This document shows positions 25,801 to 34,346 of a DNA stretch of 36,091 bases, piece after piece. Location of the stretch: contig NZ_LMTZ01000016.1 in assembly GCF_001456025.1 (NCBI RefSeq), forward strand, positions 1 through 36,091. Reading direction: 5' to 3'. The position numbers were made by a program, and so were the translations under genes. How positions within the stretch are numbered: the first letter of the stretch is position 1; each line of letters begins with the position of its first letter. The notes under the pieces were generated by a model. That model was not told the DNA's origin and made no database searches. It worked only from the letters and a program-made list of their open reading frames with translations. Source of the DNA: Mastigocoleus testarum BC008. Its GTDB lineage: Bacteria > Cyanobacteriota > Cyanobacteriia > Cyanobacteriales > Nostocaceae.

Positions 25801-26346
25801 TTAGCTATCCTTATAACTTCGACCTTGCCAACGTTTACGAAAATTTTGCCGGCGTTGTTGTTTTAATTCAGCCATTTTACTGCGTTGTTCGGGAGTAAGA
25901 ACTTGGCGCATTTTAAGCATTGTTTCAAATCGTTGATTTCCTAGTTCTTTTTTCAGATTTTGAATTTTTTCATGCTGTTGTCTGAGTTCGTTGTCGGAAG
26001 ACGTATCTTGTATCATCAGTTTACGCATTTCTTCTTTAGCTAGCCTCATTTCCTGGCGCAAACTACTGTTATTTTCTTTAGATTCTTGACGAATTGCTTT
26101 GATGCGTTCTTGCTGTTCGGTACTCAGATTAAGTTGCTGAAATATTTTCTTCATCCCTCCCTTAACACGTCGTCTCCTTTTGAAATTCGGAGTATTCGGC
26201 GAAGCTTGGGCAATTTTACCAGAGCGTACAGATATATTACTCTGACTCACGCTTGTGGATGAAACACTCAACTGATTCGCAGTAACACTACCCGCAGGTA
26301 AAATTACTGAAGCTGCTAGCAACACAGAGATTTGACGCCAATTCAT
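25801..26346 (-). CDS. Spy/CpxP-family (LTXXQ) periplasmic protein
   Basis: A 181-residue exported protein. A Sec signal peptide covers about residues 1-23 (WRQISVLLAASVILPAGSVTANQ). The mature part is Ser-rich, then basic, then an all-helical domain with two LTXXQ-type motifs, LSTEQQ (about residue 74) and LTPEQR (about 151), the hallmark of Spy/CpxP proteins. Relatives are periplasmic chaperones or envelope-stress and metal sensors. GAGGAA eight bases before the ATG is a good Shine-Dalgarno. It lies back to back with a membrane histidine kinase/regulator pair (starts 207 bp apart); in enterobacteria CpxP modulates the Cpx kinase, so a link is conceivable, but the kinase here is of a different class (NarL type) and the link is inference. 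Confidence 0.85.
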   Translation of the reverse strand: MNWRQISVLLAASVILPAGSVTANQLSVSSTSVSQSNISVRSGKIAQASPNTPNFKRRRRVKGGMKKIFQQLNLSTEQQERIKAIRQESKENNSSLRQEMRLAKEEMRKLMIQDTSSDNELRQQHEKIQNLKKELGNQRFETMLKMRQVLTPEQRSKMAELKQQRRQNFRKRWQGRSYKDS

Positions 26347-26553
26347 ATTAAATTCCTCGTGATGGTTAAAATACGGTTTTGAATTTTAAGGTTTTGAACT
26401 TTACTCGCTTTAATTGCGAACAATTAAATCCTATAAAATGTCTTGTATAAACTGCATGAATCCCTAATCCCAAACTATGAGTTACCGAGGTACTATATCT
26501 ATCTAGTACTTTTGGCCTACGAGGTGTAAATTATAGTAGAGCGAGGGTTACTG

Positions 26554-27942
26554 TTGCTAAAAAATGATTTACTTTATAGTAATAAAGTTAAAACTATAGC
26601 TGCAGCTAGGTTGTACCAGGTTATGCAACGGTTGAATTGGAAAAAACATCCGTTTCGTCTTTTGTTTTATTTAGAATTAATACTATTGGGGATTGCTTTT
26701 CTGGCAGTATTTTCAAGATTACAAATTCCCAGAGAATATTTACCACCACCTCACTTATTAAGACCCCATCGGTTTAATCAACCACTAATAATTTTTACTC
26801 CGGGAATTTTAGTAAGTCTTGGAATTTTGGCTTTAATGGGACTGCGACTACCTTTTGGCTCGCGATTCATACAAGGGCTACATACCAGTGTTGGATTAGG
26901 TTTGAGTTGGCTGATAATTTTATGGGGAGGAAGAGGAGAAAGAGTTTTCCCTGCTTTGCTATTGGTTGTTGCGATCCGCGCTTGTCTAATGTTTCCTTGG
27001 AGCGGACGTATAGTCGTAGGAATATTTACTTATATTTCTTTTATCCTCATGCAAATGATGTCAGTAATGCAGATTCAACCTTTTGGTGTGTCTTTAGGTA
27101 AACGATTACCGCGAGTGCTTCGGAGAATATCACCGGATTTAGCACAACAATTTCTGATTTACTGGAAACTGAATGCAGCAGTAATGTTTGGTTTAGTTTT
27201 GATCTTTGTCATGCTTTTGGTGGGTACATTATTAGCACAAAAACAAAGTCGGGAAAAACTCGCCGTTGCTAATCAACGTTTGCGTGAATATGCTTTATTA
27301 ATTGAAAATCAAGCGACCTTGCAGGAACGTAATCGGATAGCTCGGGAAATTCATGATTCTGTAGGTCATTCTCTAACAGCTCAAAGTATTCAGTTAGAGA
27401 ATGTAGCGATGCAGATTAATGTAAATTTAGAACAGGCAAAACAGCACTTAGATAAAGCCAGACAATTAGGAAAAGAAGCACTACAAAACGTTCGTAACTC
27501 AGTTGCAACTTTAAGGAAAAACCCGTTACAAGGTAAGTCACTGACAGATGCTTTAATAAATTTAATCCAAGATTTTGAAAGAACTACAGGAACTAAGGTC
27601 GTATCTGAAATATATTTACAATCTTCATTACCAGATGAAATATCAACAGCATTATATCGAGTAGTCCAAGAAGCACTAACTAATGTTTCCAAACACGGTT
27701 ATGCCGAATGGGTAAAATTAGATGTAAAAGAAAGAATTACACATATATCTTTATTATTAGAAGATAACGGTCAAGGTTTTGACCCCAACGAAAATACCAC
27801 CGGATTTGGACTCCGGGGAATGCGAGAAAGAGTTGAAACATTTGGAGGTCTTTTCCAACTTAACAGTCAACCCGATCAAGGTTGTAAAATTCAGATTGAG
27901 ATTCCACTATCAGTACAGCATGATCCGAGTTTTACTGGTTGA
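26554..27942 (+). CDS. Membrane sensor histidine kinase, HisKA_3 (NarL/LiaS type)
   Basis: A 462-residue kinase. Six membrane helices span about residues 34-235 (for example FRLLFYLELILLGIAFLAVF, PLIIFTPGILVSLGILALMGL, AAVMFGLVLIFVMLLVGTLLA) with no large extracellular domain, so it probably senses within the membrane. A short coiled coil follows, then HisKA_3 with ERNRIAREIHDSVGHSL (phospho-acceptor His267), then HATPase_c (ALTNVSKHGYAEWV, EDNGQGFDP, GFGLRGMRERVE). The start is TTG at 26554, supported by GAGGG six bases upstream; the first in-frame ATG is only at 26623. The 3' end overlaps the response regulator by 23 bp, implying translational coupling. The signal is unknown; the divergent Spy-like gene suggests an envelope link. 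Confidence 0.93.
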   Translation: MLKNDLLYSNKVKTIAAARLYQVMQRLNWKKHPFRLLFYLELILLGIAFLAVFSRLQIPREYLPPPHLLRPHRFNQPLIIFTPGILVSLGILALMGLRLPFGSRFIQGLHTSVGLGLSWLIILWGGRGERVFPALLLVVAIRACLMFPWSGRIVVGIFTYISFILMQMMSVMQIQPFGVSLGKRLPRVLRRISPDLAQQFLIYWKLNAAVMFGLVLIFVMLLVGTLLAQKQSREKLAVANQRLREYALLIENQATLQERNRIAREIHDSVGHSLTAQSIQLENVAMQINVNLEQAKQHLDKARQLGKEALQNVRNSVATLRKNPLQGKSLTDALINLIQDFERTTGTKVVSEIYLQSSLPDEISTALYRVVQEALTNVSKHGYAEWVKLDVKERITHISLLLEDNGQGFDPNENTTGFGLRGMRERVETFGGLFQLNSQPDQGCKIQIEIPLSVQHDPSFTG

Positions 27943-28549
27943 CGACCAAAGTATTATCCGGGAAGGACTCTGTAGCCTTCTACAAGCGAAGCAAGACATT
28001 GAGGTGGTCGGTGAAGCTGAAAATGGTAAGCTGGCGATAGAGCAAGCGTTGGTATTACAGCCAGATGTGGTACTTATGGATGTGCGAATGCCAATCATGG
28101 ACGGAGTTGCAGCTATTCGTAACTTACAGCAAAAAGCACCTAATATCAAAGTTTTAGTACTAACAACTTTTGATGATGATGATTACATTACCCAAGCAAT
28201 GAAATTTGGTGCTAAGGGCTACTTACTCAAAGACACGCCATCTGAAGAACTGGCGCAGGCAATCAGGGCGGTAAATAAAGGTTACACTCAAATGGGACCT
28301 GGATTATTTGAAAAAGTTATGACTGCTACTTCCAGTGTAGAAATTCCGCCAGAATTTGAGCAGTTAACACCTAGAGAAAAAGAAGTATTACAACTCATTG
28401 CTAAAGGGTTAAATAACCGTGAAATTGCTGGCAAACTTTTTATATCAGAACGTACAGTTAAAAATCATGTTAACAGTATTTTAAGCCGTTTAAATTTACG
28501 CGATCGCACCCAAGCAGCAATTTTTGCCAGCCGTTTACGTCAAGATTAG
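27920..28549 (+). CDS. NarL/LuxR-family response regulator
   Basis: A 209-residue DNA-binding regulator and the cognate partner of the kinase whose 3' end it overlaps. The receiver domain (1-120) has the acidic pair DD at 9-10, phospho-acceptor Asp54 (VLMDVRMP), Thr at about 82 (LTTFDDDDY) and Lys at about 104 (YLLKDTP). The C-terminal LuxR helix-turn-helix is LTPREKEVLQLIAKGLNNREIAGKLFISERTVKNHVNSILSRL. The ATG at 27920 gives the standard N-terminus MIRVLLVDDQ; a longer in-frame reading from 27779 merely runs through the kinase gene in another phase. Confidence 0.95.
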   Translation: MIRVLLVDDQSIIREGLCSLLQAKQDIEVVGEAENGKLAIEQALVLQPDVVLMDVRMPIMDGVAAIRNLQQKAPNIKVLVLTTFDDDDYITQAMKFGAKGYLLKDTPSEELAQAIRAVNKGYTQMGPGLFEKVMTATSSVEIPPEFEQLTPREKEVLQLIAKGLNNREIAGKLFISERTVKNHVNSILSRLNLRDRTQAAIFASRLRQD

Positions 28550-28567
28550 TTTGTAGGTAATTGGTAT

Positions 28568-28715
28568 ATGGCTAACGCCACACAATACCTAAAGTACGCT
28601 ATCGCTAGCCGCTAATGGTAATCGGTAATCGGTAATCGGTAATAGGTAATCGGTAATCGGTAATAGGTAATTGATAACAGTTAACTGTAGCCCGTAAGGG
28701 CGTGGCGTTAGCCAT
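28568..28715. repeat. Composite palindromic element enclosing a heptamer array
   Basis: Perfect 14-bp inverted ends, ATGGCTAACGCCAC (28568-28581) and GTGGCGTTAGCCAT (28702-28715), enclose an STRR of TNGGTAA heptamers (28622-28677; third-letter pattern C,C,C,A,C,C,A). They also enclose a 12-bp palindrome ACAGTTAACTGT and the hairpin GCCC-GTAA-GGGC. It fills the gap between the converging regulator and CHASE2-kinase genes. The bracketed layout resembles a miniature non-coding element. Confidence 0.75.
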
Positions 28716-28736
28716 AAACTGTTAACTGATAACTAT

Positions 28737-31169
28737 TCACTTATCAGTGGGCAATATAGAAGTTGAGTCTTGCTCGTCATTATTGGGTGGAATTACCCAA
28801 GGCGTAGTTGGAATATCGGTATCATCTAAAGTTATATTATTAGTTGGAATATCGGTATCATCTAAAGTTATATTATTAGTTGGTAAGCAGTCATTGTAGC
28901 TTGTTTGTCTACCCACCCCTAACTTTGCAAGCGCTGCTAATACTTCTGATACTGACTGATATCGTCTTTTATAATCATTGAGTACCATTTTGCTGATAAT
29001 TTTTGCAAAAGCAGGACTAATACTCGCCCTATCTGTCCATTTTAATTCTCCGTAACCATCGGTTGGAATGTCGTGGGGAGCTTTACCTGTCAAAGCTTTG
29101 ATGGCGATCGTACCAGCAGCGTAAATGTCACTGTTGTACTGGGGACGTCCAAAACATTGCTCGCTGGGTGCATAACCTTTGGTACCGATACCAATGGTAA
29201 AAGATGTTTGCTCTAGCTCATCTTCAGATTGAGATGTTACATCTTTCACCGCACCAAAATCAATTAATACGAGTTTTCTATCTGATTCTCGACGGATAAT
29301 ATTACTGGGTTTAATATCGCGATGAATTACCTCATTTGCATGTACAAATTCCAATACTTTTAGTAAGTCTCTTAAAATATGGATTACTGTTCTTTCATCA
29401 AGAATTTTACCCGATGGAATTTCTCTGCTTAGGGGATGACCCATAACATATTCTTGAACTAAATAAAATTCTTCTTCTTCTTCAAAGTAAGCTAACAGTT
29501 GAGGTATTTGATTGTGCTTACCTAATTTTTCCAGAGTTTTCGCCTCAGAATTAAATAGTCGTCTTGCGACTTCCAATTGAGCTGGTTTATCGTTTACTGG
29601 TTTTAATTGTTTAACAACACATAAGGGATTTCCAGGACGTTTGCAATCTTCAGCGATATAAGTTTCGCTAAATCCACCAGCGCCAAGAACTTTAACTATT
29701 CTGTATCTACCATCCAAAATTTTACCTGAGATTTCCATCTGTCTTTGGTAGATCAAGTCTTTAAGGTCTTCTTGCTGACTCAAAATTTCCCGAACAACCT
29801 GACTTGTGGAATATCTCCGGAAAATATCCACTAGCTGGCTTTTTCGTATCAACTCCCTTGTTAGTTCTACTCCTAAGTAAGAAAAACCAGTACCAATAAT
29901 TCCTACGATTGGAATTGCTGCTGGAAAAATTAACTTACCATAGAAAAATAATGCGTAGGTTATTCCTCCCCATGTTGTAGCAACAAGTATACTTACAAAA
30001 AATCTCCTTGTTCCTCGTCTAATTTTGGCAATAAATAAAGCTGTCCCTCCCACCAAACACAAAGTGAATAAACCACGTCCTAAATCACTTTCGATCCCTT
30101 GAGCAATCGCCTTTCCTTCTATCAAAGTCGCGATCGCATTAGCATGAATTTCTACCCCAAACATTTTTGTTGAAGAAAACAAGTTGTTTGAGACTGGTAC
30201 GGGAAATTCTTTTGCAAGCCTACTAGTTGAACCAATTAGAATAATCTTATCTTTAAAGATTTTTCCTCCCTGGAAATTTGCATCCCAAAATTCGGGGTCA
30301 AATACTTCCCAAAATGGTTTTTTCTCAAATGTTCCTGGGGGACCATAAAAATATATGCGATCGCCGGAAGGTAGGGGGTAGTTAATTTTTGCACCTTTTA
30401 AGACGGCTCTATCAAATGAAATGATGTCGTCATCAAATAAATTGTATTCTTTGAATGTTTCTTTTAATTTTTTAACCAGCGAACTGGATAATCTGTGAAT
30501 TGTACCATTTTTCTCCTGAGGGAAATTCTCAATCCCAATTGATATCTGATCGTTCTGAAATATAGCTAGAGGCTCTTTTATTTTATTTATAGAACCTTGT
30601 TCTTCCTGAGTATCCTCATATAACGCAGCCAAAGTGACCTTAGAACCATGGCGTTCTAATGCAGAAGCAAATTTTTCATCATCATCAGGTCCATAACTAC
30701 TTGCACTGTCAAAGACTATGTGTAATGCAATATGGCGAGCCCCAGCTGCGATCAGCTTATCAATCACCCGAGCATATACTTCCCTTTTATAAGGAAAAGA
30801 CTTAAGTGGCTCTAAATAACTAAATTCTTTCGGGTCAAGTAGATAATTTTCTTTCGGTGAAGAGATAGATTTATCATCAATTGCCAAAATTATAATTTCT
30901 TTAGGAGGAGTTTCCTTTTGGCGTAAAGCATAAAAACTTGTATGAGCCTGATTTTCTAAAGACTGAGAAATAGTCAAATGATCCCCAGATAAACTCAGGA
31001 TCGCTGCACCAACAGCCCAAACTGCTGAAAGTATATGTCCTACCTTACTCATAAATCGAGGTTGAATTGCCGATATTGGGTTATTAGTAGGCTTATCTGA
31101 TTGATTTGCAGCTTGATTCTCACCAGAGATATTTTCTTTGGTTAAGGTATATGTAGGTTCTTCTGCCAT
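28737..31169 (-). CDS. CHASE2-domain Ser/Thr protein kinase
   Basis: An 810-residue membrane receptor kinase. After a polar tail, the first membrane helix (about 42-62, VGHILSAVWAVGAAILSL) leads into an extracytoplasmic CHASE2 sensor (about 65-355; EIIILAIDDKSI; DKIILIGSTSRLAKEF). Three more helices follow (about 370-440), then a Hanks-type kinase from about 490: GRYRIVKVLGAGGFSETY glycine loop, VVKQLK lysine, VIHRDIKPSNII with catalytic Asp618, LIDFGAVKD, and GYAPSEQ. The C-terminal tail (about 765-810) is Asn/Asp/Thr-rich and contains a perfect 12-residue duplication. CHASE2 ligands are unknown. The gene is monocistronic, with an 815-bp gap upstream. The ATG at 31169 has no strong Shine-Dalgarno. 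Confidence 0.94.
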   Translation of the reverse strand: MAEEPTYTLTKENISGENQAANQSDKPTNNPISAIQPRFMSKVGHILSAVWAVGAAILSLSGDHLTISQSLENQAHTSFYALRQKETPPKEIIILAIDDKSISSPKENYLLDPKEFSYLEPLKSFPYKREVYARVIDKLIAAGARHIALHIVFDSASSYGPDDDEKFASALERHGSKVTLAALYEDTQEEQGSINKIKEPLAIFQNDQISIGIENFPQEKNGTIHRLSSSLVKKLKETFKEYNLFDDDIISFDRAVLKGAKINYPLPSGDRIYFYGPPGTFEKKPFWEVFDPEFWDANFQGGKIFKDKIILIGSTSRLAKEFPVPVSNNLFSSTKMFGVEIHANAIATLIEGKAIAQGIESDLGRGLFTLCLVGGTALFIAKIRRGTRRFFVSILVATTWGGITYALFFYGKLIFPAAIPIVGIIGTGFSYLGVELTRELIRKSQLVDIFRRYSTSQVVREILSQQEDLKDLIYQRQMEISGKILDGRYRIVKVLGAGGFSETYIAEDCKRPGNPLCVVKQLKPVNDKPAQLEVARRLFNSEAKTLEKLGKHNQIPQLLAYFEEEEEFYLVQEYVMGHPLSREIPSGKILDERTVIHILRDLLKVLEFVHANEVIHRDIKPSNIIRRESDRKLVLIDFGAVKDVTSQSEDELEQTSFTIGIGTKGYAPSEQCFGRPQYNSDIYAAGTIAIKALTGKAPHDIPTDGYGELKWTDRASISPAFAKIISKMVLNDYKRRYQSVSEVLAALAKLGVGRQTSYNDCLPTNNITLDDTDIPTNNITLDDTDIPTTPWVIPPNNDEQDSTSILPTDK
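28808..28879 (-). repeat. Perfect 36-bp tandem duplication inside the kinase tail
   Basis: A 36-bp unit starting TTGGAATATCGG occurs at 28808-28843 and 28844-28879 without mismatch, adding a second PTNNITLDDTDI to the protein. In-frame and recent; probably replication slippage. Confidence 0.95.
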
Positions 31170-31984
31170 ACCGCGATTCTCGAACGGCCTGCTAAGGTTT
31201 TGTTTTTTTATTTACATTATCTTCTAGTATAAACACCCTGATATCCCCATTTTAGATAATTGTCTTATACAAGTGAAGATGAATTGGTATTATATATTCC
31301 ACATTGTTTATCTTTTTAACCTAATTTTCTCATAAAAGTTTTGAAATGCAGTATATCATGTTTCATCTAACACATTAATTCATTAGAAGATTTATGCACA
31401 AAAAATATGCAGATATGCCATCATCTTGGCAAAAAAATTAAAGGTAAGTCAGATAAATTTACCTGGATAGGTTTTGCACTTAAAATTTCCTAATAAATAC
31501 CAGGGCTAGCCATTAAACTTCTAGTCGAAGTTAGGAAATGAAAATATTATGCCCTATACCTTGAATAAAACACTTACAAGTGAATGATACTTATTCAAAG
31601 TGGGAAAAATGAACTTATGTGGCAGTACGATCATCTCATGACAAAAAGTATAAATTCCACTCTGTTCCAAGAGAATACCGCTTTCAGAGTAAACTGGATT
31701 GAGGTATAGCATCTTAATGCTGTAATTAATCAGTTCTAACTGAAGAACCAAATTAGTCAATTTTGATTACAAGCTACTTTTTATGATTACTAAATGTGAA
31801 AAAGTATAAGCAGTTATGGGATATACAAAGATTGTTTGAGTTTTATTTTTACTTGCCCTTATGAATTATATCAAGGTTCTATATGACAATATATTTTATA
31901 TATATTAGTAAATTAGCCATTTTATTATTGATATAATCTGTTGTTCAATCTAAATTGATTTAAATATTTTTAGGTGTATATATT
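31170..31984. other. Gene-poor AT-rich gap before labA
   Basis: An 815-bp divergent gap without a credible gene. A 68-codon frame on the minus strand (31554-31760) has no family look. It must hold the promoters of the CHASE2 kinase and the LabA-like gene, but no clear promoter or operator was recognised. Confidence 0.5.
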
Positions 31985-32509
31985 ATGGGTACCTCACACA
32001 ACCGCCTGTCTATTTTTGTAGACGGGAATAATATGTTCTATGCTCAACAAAAAAATGGGTGGTTTTTTGACCCCCGAAGAGTTTTAGAATATTTTGCACA
32101 TGAGCAACCAGGTACAACTTTAGTAAATGCATTCTGGTACACTGGCTTAAAAGACCCTCAGGATCAACGAGGTTTTCGAGATGCTCTTATTAGTCTGGGA
32201 TATACAGTCCGAACTAAGATTCTTAAAGAATATTATGATGATGTCTCTGGTCGCTACTCACAAAAAGCAAATTTAGATATAGAAATTGTCGTAGATATGT
32301 TTAATACAGTAGACCAATACGACAGAGTTGTTTTGTTCAGTGGAGATGGTGATTTTGAAAGAGCTATTGAACTATTACGCTCAAAAAATACTCATATTAC
32401 AGTAGTATCAACTGAGGGTATGATAGCACGAGAATTACGTAATGCCACTGATAGATATATAGATATGAATGCTGTTAGAGAATCAATTGAGAAAGTAGAA
32501 GGCCAGTAA
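31985..32509 (+). CDS. labA: LabA-like NYN-domain protein
   Basis: A 174-residue protein that is almost entirely a NYN (PIN-like) domain. Conserved acidic positions of the putative nuclease site are present: Asp13 in IFVDGNNMFYA, KANLDIEIVVDM (about 94-105), and SGDGDFERAIELL (about 119-131). In Synechococcus, LabA is needed for negative feedback in circadian output through KaiC/RpaA; many paralogues exist in filamentous cyanobacteria, so orthology is not certain. The NYN fold suggests RNA cleavage, but this has not been shown for LabA as far as I know. It lies 91 bp upstream of leuA on the same strand. AGGT about nine bases before the ATG is a weak ribosome-binding site. Confidence 0.85.
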   Translation: MGTSHNRLSIFVDGNNMFYAQQKNGWFFDPRRVLEYFAHEQPGTTLVNAFWYTGLKDPQDQRGFRDALISLGYTVRTKILKEYYDDVSGRYSQKANLDIEIVVDMFNTVDQYDRVVLFSGDGDFERAIELLRSKNTHITVVSTEGMIARELRNATDRYIDMNAVRESIEKVEGQ

Positions 32510-32600
32510 TCTTAATAACTATTAACAAAAATAAAAAATAACTTAAGGAATTAGGTATTTTAAGTAACAAGTAAAAACAAAAACAAATACAAATACAGTA

Positions 32601-34202
32601 ATGGATACCAAATCAGAACGCATCATTATTTTTGATACTACCCTCAGAGATGGCGAGCAATGTCCCGGAGCAACTCTGAATATAGACGAGAAACTTACTA
32701 TAGCAAAGCAGTTAGCGCGTTTGGGAGTAGATATAATTGAGGCTGGCTTTGCTTTTGCAAGTCCTGGAGATTTCGAAGCTGTCAGTAGGATTGCTCAAAC
32801 AGTGGGAACAAGTGAAGGTCCAGTTATTTGCAGTTTAGCAAGGGCGCGTCACGAAGATATCAAATCAGCAGCCGATGCAATCAAAGCTGCAGCAAAGCAA
32901 AGAATTCATACCTTTATTGCGACCAGTGATATTCATCTCGAATACAAGTTGAAAAAAACTAGATCGGAGGTGCTATCAATTACTGGGGAAATGGTTAGTT
33001 ATGCCAAAAGTTTTACAGATGATATTGAATTTTCCCCTGAAGATGCTGCTCGTTCCGAACCAGAATTTCTTTATCAAGTATTAGAGCAAGCAATTGCAGC
33101 AGGAGCAACTACGATTAATATTCCTGATACAGTAGGTTATACAACTCCCAGTGAATTTGGAGCATTAATTAAGGGGATAAAAGATAATGTTCCCAATATC
33201 GATAGAGCAATTATTTCTGTACATGGACATAACGATTTAGGTTTAGCTGTTGCTAATTTTTTAGAGGCGGTAAAAAATGGTGCTAGACAGTTAGAATGTA
33301 CAATTAATGGTATCGGTGAAAGAGCAGGAAATGCAGCCTTAGAAGAATTAGTAATGGCGCTACATGTACGGCGACAATATTTTAATCCCTTTTTAGGACG
33401 TTCCACTAACTCGGAGGAACCATTAACCAATATTGATACTCAACAAATTTATAAAACTTCCCGTTTAGTTTCTAATTTAACAGGTTTATTAGTACAGCCA
33501 AATAAAGCAATTGTTGGTACAAATGCGTTTGCTCATGAATCTGGAATTCATCAAGATGGAGTACTAAAAAATAAACGAACCTATGAAATAATGGATGCTC
33601 AATTGATAGGTTTAAATACTAATAAAATAGTATTGGGCAAACATTCTGGTAGAAATGCTTTTCGTACTCGTCTTAAAGAATTAGGTTTTGAACTATCAGA
33701 AAACGATCTAAATAAAGCATTTGTAAGATTTAAAGAAGTAGGAGATAAAAAGAAGGAAATTACTGATTGGGATTTAGAAGCACTTGTAAATGATGAAATT
33801 CAACAAGCACCAGACCTATTTCGTTTGGAATTAGTACAAGTTTCCTGTGGCGATCGCACCCGTCCCACAGCAACAGTCATCCTTCGTAATCCTGATGGTG
33901 AAGAACTAACTGATGCTGCGATTGGTACGGGACCTGTAGACGCGGTATATAAGGCAATTAACAGAGTTGTTAATGTACCCAATCAATTAATTGAGTTTTC
34001 TGTGCAGTCAGTAACCGCCGGCATAGATGCAATTGGGGAAGTGACTATCCGTCTGAAATACGAAGAAAGGGTCTTCTCCGGTCACTCAGCAAATACAGAT
34101 ATTATTGTGGCATCAGCACAAGCATATGTTAATGCACTCAACAGGTTATACGCTGCGTTGCTAAATAAGCAAAAACAACAACAAGTTGGTGGTGGTGTTT
34201 AG
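32601..34202 (+). CDS. leuA: 2-isopropylmalate synthase
   Basis: The first committed step of leucine biosynthesis: condenses acetyl-CoA with 2-oxoisovalerate. At 533 residues it is the usual long bacterial form. The TIM-barrel catalytic domain starts [19 protein letters not shown] with metal ligand Asp12, and has [13 protein letters not shown] with metal ligands His208 and His210, then the NGIGERAGN loop. [13 protein letters not shown] marks the linker. The C-terminal leucine-feedback domain (about 390-515) includes [27 protein letters not shown]. All key residues are present. It is expected to be inhibited by leucine. No T-box or leader peptide is visible; the 91-bp gap to labA is A-rich with an ACTTAA / TTAAGT inverted repeat and no clear Shine-Dalgarno. 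Confidence 0.97.
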   Translation: MDTKSERIIIFDTTLRDGEQCPGATLNIDEKLTIAKQLARLGVDIIEAGFAFASPGDFEAVSRIAQTVGTSEGPVICSLARARHEDIKSAADAIKAAAKQRIHTFIATSDIHLEYKLKKTRSEVLSITGEMVSYAKSFTDDIEFSPEDAARSEPEFLYQVLEQAIAAGATTINIPDTVGYTTPSEFGALIKGIKDNVPNIDRAIISVHGHNDLGLAVANFLEAVKNGARQLECTINGIGERAGNAALEELVMALHVRRQYFNPFLGRSTNSEEPLTNIDTQQIYKTSRLVSNLTGLLVQPNKAIVGTNAFAHESGIHQDGVLKNKRTYEIMDAQLIGLNTNKIVLGKHSGRNAFRTRLKELGFELSENDLNKAFVRFKEVGDKKKEITDWDLEALVNDEIQQAPDLFRLELVQVSCGDRTRPTATVILRNPDGEELTDAAIGTGPVDAVYKAINRVVNVPNQLIEFSVQSVTAGIDAIGEVTIRLKYEERVFSGHSANTDIIVASAQAYVNALNRLYAALLNKQKQQQVGGGV

Positions 34203-34269
34203 GTAATGGCGATTTTTAATTTTTAAATTAAGCACGAGTTAATTAATTGCCAAGATGTCTATATAGCCA

Positions 34270-34331
34270 TATAGAGACGTATTAAATACTAACTAAATCG
34301 ACTAGATTGTGTGGTATCTTGCGTCTCTATA
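34270..34331. repeat. Inverted repeat with TATAGAGACG ends
   Basis: TATAGAGACG (34270-34279) and CGTCTCTATA (34322-34331) are perfect complements around a 42-base AT-rich spacer, in the gap between converging leuA and DUF2330. It shares AGAGACG with the palindrome at 25599. It may also serve as a two-way terminator. Confidence 0.7.
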
Positions 34332-34346
34332 CCGGGATTCTAAAAA

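Noticed and set aside
31554..31760. 68-codon frame on the minus strand
   Set aside because: No recognisable features or start signals in an AT-rich gap.
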